Shown here piece after piece: positions 57,104 to 64,000 of a stretch of 64,000 bases of DNA. The DNA is taken from positions 25,597,501-25,661,500 of the forward strand of contig NW_024466512.1 in NCBI RefSeq assembly GCF_017591425.1, given 5' to 3'. Under the pieces are notes generated by a model. It saw only the letters and a list, made by a program, of their open reading frames with translations. It had not been told where the DNA came from and ran no database searches. This stretch comes from Ochotona curzoniae. Lineage: Eukaryota > Chordata > Mammalia > Lagomorpha > Ochotonidae. The position numbers and the translations under genes are program-made. How positions within the stretch are numbered: position 1 is the stretch's first letter; each line of letters begins with the position of its first letter.

Positions 57104-57680
57104 TGAGCCTCAGTCAGGTTCTTTGTGCTCCAGCCATGGAGTCATTGTGTCAGAGGACACAAAGTCTTCGAACATACTCCTGTTCCAGGGTTATCTTTAC
57201 TGGATTTGCTGGTATGGTTAGGATAATTTATCTGTCACTTCCTTTTACAAAATTATCGGCAGCTGACTGTTTACAGACATGGGTTCTGCTTGGTACTTTT
57301 TGCTAGGGGAGGAGAAAATGTGCGTACACCCATCAAGATTTCAGTCAAGCACCTGTGAAGAATAGTGAGCCCATTGCAGTCAGACTTAGCGATGGGGCTA
57401 AATAAGAGACCACGGGGGCTCTTGCGCACCCAGCAGCCTCTACCTTTGGGGAGGTCTGCCTTGGTAGTTTCATTAAAAAAAAAGCTTCTGTTAACCCAGG
57501 TCCTGGGTGGGCGGATGAAAAGGACCAGTAAACCCTGCATGCTGAGAGGAAGGGAAGTGCTGCATCCCCAGGGACCCAACCCCAGCTCTTGGACCATGAA
57601 ATCAGGGAGGGCAAAGGCTGTGACCACTTCTGTCACATCAAGTGGCAAGTAAGTCCTCTGAGAACTTCTTTCTGGGAGGA
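57104..57680. other. BLNK: BLNK intron 1 segment, no clear feature
   Basis: No exon or named repeat. Overlapping chance frames only. Confidence 0.45.
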
Positions 57681-57684
57681 AAAA

Positions 57685-57685
<1 letters not shown>

Positions 57686-57732
<47 letters not shown>
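57686..57732. repeat. (CA)23 microsatellite
   Basis: Uninterrupted CA repeat. The next 130 bases may be a very diverged antisense SINE (CACTGGAGCCAGGAGCTGA). Confidence 0.96.
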
Positions 57733-57735
<3 letters not shown>

Positions 57736-57869
57736 CATCCACTGGAGCCAGGAGCTGACAACACACTAAAGGGCTATCAGCAATCCAGTGCCTTGAGCCA
57801 TCCCTGTTGCCTCCCAGAGTCAGCAGAAGCCAGAATCAGGAGCCATACCTGGGAGAGGAACCAACCACT

Positions 57870-58690
57870 CCAGTGTGAACTCTTTGGAACCTACCTGCTG
57901 CATTGGACACCCACCCCTTTCTGGTTATCTTGTAAAGCAAGGTCAGCTTAACATCTTTCTTTCTCAGCAGCCTGCAATCCTGTATCTTGCTACACACCTA
58001 GTCACCTCTAACAGAGTAAATGAGCAGAATTTTGTGAAAGATCAAGGGTGCTATACCTTTACCCCTGGGAAGGCCCCAGCAGTCATCTACTTCTAAGCAG
58101 CTCAGCAATTCATACAAGCCAGACTACCACAAACTATTTGTAGATCTCAGTAAGAAAAAGAATCATGGAAGTAGGAAGTGGGAACTTGAAGAAACTTGCC
58201 AATGACTTTCTGCATGTCCTAGGTGGTTAGTAACAAGTTACCATGCTGTGAGATGCCAGTGTGGCAGTGGGCAAGACCCTCCACTCCAGGACTGTCAGGT
58301 GACCTTTCTGTTCAGGGTGTTGGGGAAAGATACACAGAGGTGTGGGCTCCAGCCAACTGCTCTGCTCAGTCACCCCATTTGTGAGCATGTTTCCCCAGAG
58401 CAGTTCCACCACAGTCCCTCTTGCTGCCTGTGTACACTGTTCCCTCTCTGTCTCTCATCCCTGTCATCTGTGCCTTTATCTTTCCTCTCTGCTTCTCCCA
58501 AGACCCCGTGTTCTCCTCTAGCAAAGTCTGAAGGGGAGAACCAGTCTCAGGGCATATACTGGGCTGGAGGAGGGACTAGCTGCCATGTCCACAACAGAGA
58601 AGAAAGTGTCCAGAGGGAAACGGAGGGGGTGACATTTGTCACCTACTGTGGTCTGGGACAACAGTGAAATAAGGGCACACGGGCTCTGGA
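57870..58690. other. BLNK: BLNK intron 1 segment, no clear feature
   Basis: No exon or named repeat recognised. Confidence 0.45.
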
Positions 58691-58839
58691 CCTGACGGTG
58701 GCTCCCAGCTCTGTAGGATCAGCCAGTGATTCAAGCTCCTGAGCCAGGAGTGCTCATCTGTGAACAGGAAACAGCCACCCCAAGGTGAACTTGTAACTCC
58801 ACCGAACTGTACACTGAGAGCTGGCTAAGAGGATGACTC

Positions 58840-58970
58840 CTGTGGAAGATGTTAGAAAACTGGGGATAATAACAGGATCTGCCTCGCAGAGTCGTCGTGA
58901 GGGTTAAATGAGCTCACGCAGGCAAAAGGCCTGGCCCCCAGCACCAGCTCAGTCAGCACTGCTTTGTTTA
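58840..58970 (-). mobile_element. MIR element, antisense
   Basis: GGGGATAATAACAGGATCTG, GTCGTGAGGGTTAAATGAGC and AGGCCTGGCCCCCAGCACC follow the reversed MIR consensus closely. Confidence 0.8.
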
Positions 58971-59604
58971 CTGTTGACTCTCCAGGACTGAGCGCCACCA
59001 CTCTGGCCTGTGGCTGAGAGGTGGATAGCAACTTCCTACCCGGAAAAAGCTTTCCCTCCAACAGGAGACTTGGGGAGTGGCAAGTGTGGAAAAGGAAAGA
59101 ATAGGGCATGATTGAAAAAAAAAAAAAAAACACTGGGGTCCCTAACTAAACTAACCGTGGGATAATGGCAAAATGTTCCTGGAACTTAGTTTGCTCCCTG
59201 GATAGAAAAGGAGGTCCTGAAGTTTCTTTTACTTCCAGATATCTGTAACCACCGTAATCACAGGCAGACCTGGGTCTGGATTTACAAGCTCTGTGGTTTA
59301 CAACCTTTTTGGGCCTTCACATCTGCATCTGTGAAACGCAGTACAGAGTGAGAACTTGGCCTTGGGTGGCTTATCCCATGGTGGATGGGACTGTCCAGAC
59401 TTCTGTGCCAACCTTGCTGTGGGTCCACTCTCCAGAAGGAGGGAGCCTTGGGTGTTGAGTCTACAAGTCTAAATATAACATTACAGATGCCACAGGAAGG
59501 CCAAACAGGAGGAAGTAGACATGAGCAAGCAGAGCCAGACTGGGCAAGGCTGTGGAAAGGGCAGAGAGGGGAAGCTGGGCCCTGGAGGTCTGCTGTGTAC
59601 AAGC

Positions 59605-59900
59605 AACAAAACTGTCAAAAGAGAGAGAAAGTGTTTGCATGCCCAACTGCTGGTTCATACCCCAAATGCCTGCCAACAGCTGGAGCAGAGCCAAGGTCAA
59701 AGTCAGAATCTAGAAACACAGTCCAGGTCTCCCACATGGGTAACAGAAATCCAGTCACTTAAGCCATCACTGCTCCCTCCCAGGGTCTACATCTGTGGGA
59801 ACAGAAAGCTTGGAACCACATCCCGGACTTGAGTCCAAGCATTCTCATATGAGGTGCACGTATCTTAGTCAGTAAGCCATATGCTTGTTCCTCTGATACA
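59605..59900 (-). mobile_element. Old CSINE, minus strand
   Basis: CTGCTGGTTCATACCCCAAA, CAGGTCTCCCACATGGGTAA and AGTCAGTAAGCCATATGC in antisense order. Confidence 0.8.
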
Positions 59901-59989
59901 AGATTTTTAAAGTCAAAATGAGCACAAAGAAATGCAGGCTGAACAAGATTTTAACATCTAAAAAAAAAAAAAAAAAGACAGGACCAGTT

Positions 59990-60335
59990 CTTGCTGGTTT
60001 GGAAATGGTTTGTGTGTCCCCACAAGGTCACAAGTGGGGAACTTGGTCCCTCCAGCTCTGGTATGAACCTGAGGGAGGTGGGGCCTAGTGGGAGGTCCTG
60101 TGCATCAGAGGAGAGTTCTTAGGGGCTGCTTGTTTGTTCTCCCGAGAGTTGTCTAAGAAAAGCCACAGTTGGCCAGCCCAGCTCCAGTGTGTCTCTGCTT
60201 CCTGGCCCATTGTGGGCCCTACGTGAGTTATCATTCTGCCCTGTGCCCCATGCCACAGCCTGAACCTACACCAAGCCGTGTGGACACTCCTCATGCTCTC
60301 TCGTTATCATGGGCTAAAACAGGCCTCGCCCAGAC
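59990..60335 (+). mobile_element. MaLR (MST-type) LTR, sense
   Basis: GGTTTGGAAATGGTTTGTGT, GGAACTTGGTCCCTCCAGC, GAGGGAGGTGGGGCCTAGTG and TATCATGGGCTAAAACAGGC follow the MST/MLT1 LTR. Solitary and non-coding. Confidence 0.75.
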
Positions 60336-60661
60336 CCAAGACCTGACTAACAAGGCCTTTGTCTGTCCCTGTCCATCTAACCTCTTCTTTGAGGCAACAC
60401 CTCAAATTCCTGCCATTCTCAGTCTCATTAGGCCTCAGGCATCCCAGACAGTTTCACTTCTGGGTCTATTCACTTTGCCCCCACTATTTAATGCCGTTCC
60501 ACTCTTTTAAACTGACTAGTGATAAGAAATTATGCATCAAAGAGCAAAGGAATCTCAAATCTGAAGATCCAAGGATGGCAGATTTCAAGCCCCATTTTCT
60601 TCTTCTTCTTCTCCTTCTTTTAAATCAGCAGTTGAAATACACCTGTGTTGAAATTGAATAA

Positions 60662-60965
60662 CAAGGTGGACATTTGGTGCAGCAGTGAAGATGCCATATG
60701 GGACACGTGCATTGAAGTGGCTATATTCAAGTGCACACTCAGCTTCTGACTCACCTTCATTCTGATGCAAAGCCTGGGAGGCAGCAGGTGCTGAGTGAAG
60801 CAGTTGGGTCACTGCCATCATGTAGAAGACCTGGATGGAGGTCCAGGATCCTGCTTTGGACTGGCACAGTCTCAACTGTGGTGGGCATTTGGGGAGTGAA
60901 CCAACAGATGGATGATCGCTTTCTGCCTCTCTCTCCTCTCTCTCTCCTGTTCACATAGTTTAAAA
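60662..60965 (+). mobile_element. CSINE, plus strand
   Basis: AGGTGGACATTTGGTGCAGC, GGCATTTGGGGAGTGAACCA, CAACAGATGGATGATCGC and a CT-rich run. Diverged. Confidence 0.84.
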
Positions 60966-61118
60966 AATTAGTAAAATTTTCAAATAAAAATTAATAACAA
61001 AAATATACTATAAAATGATAAATAGGTTTATAAAAAGAAATCCAAAGTTCATAATATTAAATCATTAAATATGAAACATAATGATGATCATTAAGATTTT
61101 TAAAAATCAACTTATTGG

Positions 61119-61445
61119 GGCTCAGTGTGATAGTCTTGTGGCTAAATCCTCATCTTGCATGTCCCAGGATCCCATATGGGTGCTGGTTCATCTCCTGGCT
61201 GCTCTACTTCCCATCCAGATCCCTGCTTGTGGACTGGAAAACCAGTAGCGGACGGCCCAAAGCCTTGGGACCCTGCACTCATGTGGGAGAACCAAAAGAG
61301 GTTCCTGGCTCCTGGCTTTGGATCACTCAGCTCTGGCCATTGTGGTCACTTGGGGAGTGAACAAGCAAATGGAAGATCTTTCTCTCTGTATTTCCTTCTC
61401 TCTGTATTTCTGCCTTTCCCATAAAAATAACTAGGTTTTTAAAAA
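61119..61445 (+). mobile_element. Full-length CSINE, plus strand
   Basis: GGGGCTCAGTGTGATAGTCT, CATGTCCCAGGATCCCATAT, CTCCTGGCTTTGGATCACTC and CATAAAAATAACTAGGTTTT. Confidence 0.92.
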
Positions 61446-61539
61446 ATCATTTTCTTTCCATTTATTTTTTGAAAAAATTAAAAACTTATTTTAAATCAAT
61501 TCATAATAAACATAATTAAGACTGGTTGTGTTTTTTCCT

Positions 61540-61875
61540 CAAAGATTACCTGTTTCTTTTATAAGGCAAATAGACAGAGATTTTCCATCTGCAGACTCAC
61601 TCCTCAAAATGTCCACAGTAGTTGGAACTGGACCAGGCCAAAGCTGGGAACCAGGAACCCAATCCAGTCTCCCATGTGGAAAGCAGGAACCTAACTATTT
61701 GAGCTAGCACTAGAGCCTCCCAGGATTTGAGGTGGAAGAAAGCTAGATTCAGGTGCTGGTACTGAGCATCAAACTCAGGCCTTCCTACATAGGATATCCT
61801 ACATCGTTCTATATCCTATTTAGGTCTTCCTACATAGGACACAGAGATCCTATGCACTAACCCAAATGCCTGCTC
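61540..61875 (-). mobile_element. CSINE, minus strand, with a local duplication
   Basis: GAGATTTTCCATCTGCAGAC, AAGCTGGGAACCAGGAACCC and CAGTCTCCCATGTGGAAAGC. Near its 5' end CTTCCTACATAGGA occurs twice (about 61783 and 61827), the first copy running into the palindrome TAGGATATCCTA. Confidence 0.8.
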
Positions 61876-61879
61876 CCTC

Positions 61880-63150
61880 TTGCTCCCATGTGTTCAGAGG
61901 CAAACACTGGGGAGGTGTCTAGTCCATAAACATGATACCAGGAGATACCAGGCAAGTTGTATGAGCATTAGTGTTCTAAGATATTCACATAGGTAGTTCC
62001 TAGGATTATGTAATATCAGAGGATGAGACTGAATAACTGTCAGCCATGGTAAAAAGCGAGGCTTGATTCAGCAGGCTCTTGGAAGCTGCAGAAGGAAGTG
62101 GGATGTTGAAATCTGAGTTTTAGAATCATGAGCTGAGCTCAGCCCTGCAGAGAATACATTCCCTGGTATAAAGGACAAGATTTAGGCTTGATCTTGGCTC
62201 AAAAAGAGGGGCCAGTCCTACAGATTCTGAAAGGATGTAACTCAAGAAGTGGACCCAAGGTTAAGCTGCAGGGCTTGAAGAAGGAAGGATTTAGGTGTTC
62301 TGTCGCAAGGAGTCATTTTCACTGCAGATCCTCTTTAATCCATTTCTCAATCCTGACAAAAGAGGGATTTCCTCTGACTAGTATTGCTTTGCATTCAGTC
62401 TTTGCTGCAACAATGCTGGTGGAAAGAGGACATCAAGGCTTACCTTTCCATGGTCTTCCACGAGTGGACTAAGGTGTTCTCGTTTCCTTTCTCTTCTAAG
62501 CAGCAAGTATGAGTTTCTTACAGATGATACCATCTTCCAAGTCATACAATATTTAATAAAAATTACTGGAAAGGCATTTTATAAAGGGCAAATCTTCCCA
62601 GACTGTGCTTTGGTGATCTGGCCAACACACCTTGGACCACTTTCCCTCTACCCTCTCGACTTCGAGGATCATCAGCACCACCAATCCTAAACTTGTCCTG
62701 TCCCATGATGTTGCTGGGGCTGTTTATAGCCAACATGGCCCCTCTGAAGGTCCATCAGAGTCTCTGGGATCTTTCTGCCCCTGTTAATTCTTGGCCAGAA
62801 GACTTTCTTCGGGCCATGTGCAAGCTCCATTCCAACAACACTGCCAGTGACCTACGTGGGAAATCACTGAAGAACAAAGTGATTCTGGTTTAAGTGGCTT
62901 GGGGTGAGGCCTGGGTGTCAGGATTCAATTCAAAATGCCCCATGTGATTCTCATCTGTAGCCAGTCAAGCTTGCTTCTCTAACTTGATTGTCCTTCTAAG
63001 AGACAGCTCTGGAGGCTAGCAAGTCTCCTCTTTGGCTCTTTGGAATGAAGCCTGGCCTAGTGGGAGAAATTAGTCCTAATCCTGTCTTAGTACTTTTAAA
63101 AATAAAACTCAACCTTCTGTGTACCTCCAGTCACCAGTTTTGGGAAGTTT
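61880..63150. other. BLNK: BLNK intron 1 segment, no clear feature
   Basis: No exon recognised. A frame at 62693-62893 (plus) has no family resemblance. Confidence 0.45.
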
Positions 63151-63154
63151 GTTC

Positions 63155-63272
63155 CAACGCAGATTGCTGGGTCCCACCTGGGATCTTTATTCCACTGGTA
63201 GGATTGGGAACTAGTAATCGGAATTTCTGCATATCCAGGCAATCCTTAGATTATACTCTAAAAGCATTGTTT
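63155..63272 (+). mobile_element. MER5-type (hAT) DNA transposon fragment
   Basis: ACGCAGATTGCTGGGTCCCA, GATTGGGAACTAGTAATCGG and AATTTCTGCATATCCAGGCA follow MER5A in order. Confidence 0.7.
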
Positions 63273-64000
63273 TGCATGGCAACCTGGTGAGACTGTGTCT
63301 GGAGGTATGGGAGGAAACCTCAGGCTGTGGCCTGCCTCCCTGGCCTCCCAATTCCAGACTCGCAGCTCACCCAGCATTCAGCGCTGATGCTCACAGCACT
63401 TGTCTTCCCTGCTCTGCTGTTTCTTCCTGCCTCCCTGGAGCTCAGAGAGATTGATGTCCAGGACTTCCTGCCACCCATGTCCACCTGTCAGAGTCACTGC
63501 AGAGGGAGGAAAGGTGGAGAGAAAGCCCCAGGGTGTTGCCCACTTGGGAAAATATCCCAGATCTGTGAGGCAGAGAAAGCAGGCTCCAAACTGCTGAGGG
63601 TGATTGCTCTTAAATCTGTGAAAGCTGTGCCTCTTCCACCTGGGAAGCAAAGCATGAAAAGGTTTGTGTTAATAGTCAGGGCTAAGCTGGGCAAGGCTAC
63701 TGTTCATGTCAGGACAGGAGGCGAACTAAGTCAGCCCAGGCCAAGGACCCACCAGTGTGTATGAGATCTGCCACTGGGAGGATATCTGATGGAGCTTCGG
63801 GAACTCCTTTGTCAGGGCTCAAGAACCAAAGCAAGGAGCAGCCCAGAGCAGACCAGGTTACAGTACCTGCCTTTATAAATGTGGTTCAGGTACGTGAATG
63901 GGCCAGGCTGGGCTAGTTCATAACACTGACTGGCAGATCTGAGAACCAGGAAGGGGTGCAGGTCAGACTGAGTCACATTAGGACCAGGACTGAGGGCTGC

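Larger units (their letters stand above)
48841..64000 (+). other. BLNK: BLNK intron 1, 5' part
   Basis: Everything right of the exon 1 donor should be intron. I looked on the plus strand for the exon 2 coding sequence (expected to start RQLQKMVHDI) and did not see it, so intron 1 is at least 15 kb. It contains L2, MIR, LTR, SINE and simple-repeat features listed separately. No other convincing exon was found in it on either strand. Confidence 0.8.

Noticed and set aside
57271..57738. 155-codon frame (minus) with a Cys-Val run
   Set aside because: The start lies in a CA microsatellite and the rest is not protein-like.
62693..62893. Possible processed pseudogene
   Set aside because: Open for 66 codons but matches no protein I know; no A tail or duplication seen.
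48841..64000. BLNK exon 2
   Set aside because: Searched by eye for its expected coding sequence and did not find it; it is probably to the right of the window.

Overview
This is a vertebrate, clearly mammalian, nuclear genomic window. Coding content is sparse and split into short exons with GT/AG borders, with no operons, and most of the sequence is retroposon-derived. The commonest repeat is a tRNA-derived SINE with a CT-rich 3' region and an AATAAA/AAATCTTT tail. I recognise it as the lagomorph C repeat (CSINE). The youngest copies (45514-45850 and 31739-32072) look more like the pika (Ochotona) form than the rabbit form, so a pika is my best guess for the host. 'Lagomorph' is firm; 'pika' is an inference. 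Older mammalian repeats (MIR, L2, antisense L1, MaLR LTRs, MER5-type) are also present.

Two lymphoid genes sit head to head. On the minus strand, 1-17328 holds the 5' part of DNTT (terminal deoxynucleotidyl transferase). Eight exons (CDS 17275 down to 321) join into an open frame of 370 codons, running from the initiator Met through the nuclear localisation signal, BRCT domain, helix-hairpin-helix region and the first two catalytic aspartates. The remaining exons lie off the left edge. On the plus strand, 48794-48840 is the first coding exon of BLNK (B-cell linker adaptor). I did not find its second exon before the right edge. The two start codons are 31.5 kb apart, in the order and orientation I remember for human 10q24 (BLNK-DNTT).

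Layout: 1-17.3 kb is DNTT exons and introns, including a 10-kb intron 1 rich in SINEs. 17.3-17.4 kb is the TATA-less initiator-type DNTT promoter, and an inverted SINE pair lies about 250-630 bp upstream of it. 17.4-48.5 kb is the intergenic region, made of SINE, L1, L2, MIR and LTR remnants with stretches that show no recognisable feature. 48.5-48.8 kb is the BLNK promoter and 5' UTR. 48.84-64 kb is BLNK intron 1.

The two genes share lymphoid biology. DNTT adds N nucleotides at V(D)J junctions, and BLNK carries pre-BCR/BCR signals. The shared intergenic space is therefore a sensible place to look for common lymphoid control elements, but the sequence alone proves none. I see no new multi-gene system. 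The most informative oddities are structural: a SINE with an apparent 3' transduction, inverted SINE pairs at the DNTT promoter and in intron 4, nested insertions with target-site duplications, an 18-bp minisatellite with 36-bp alternation, and a 143-bp AT-rich inverted repeat.
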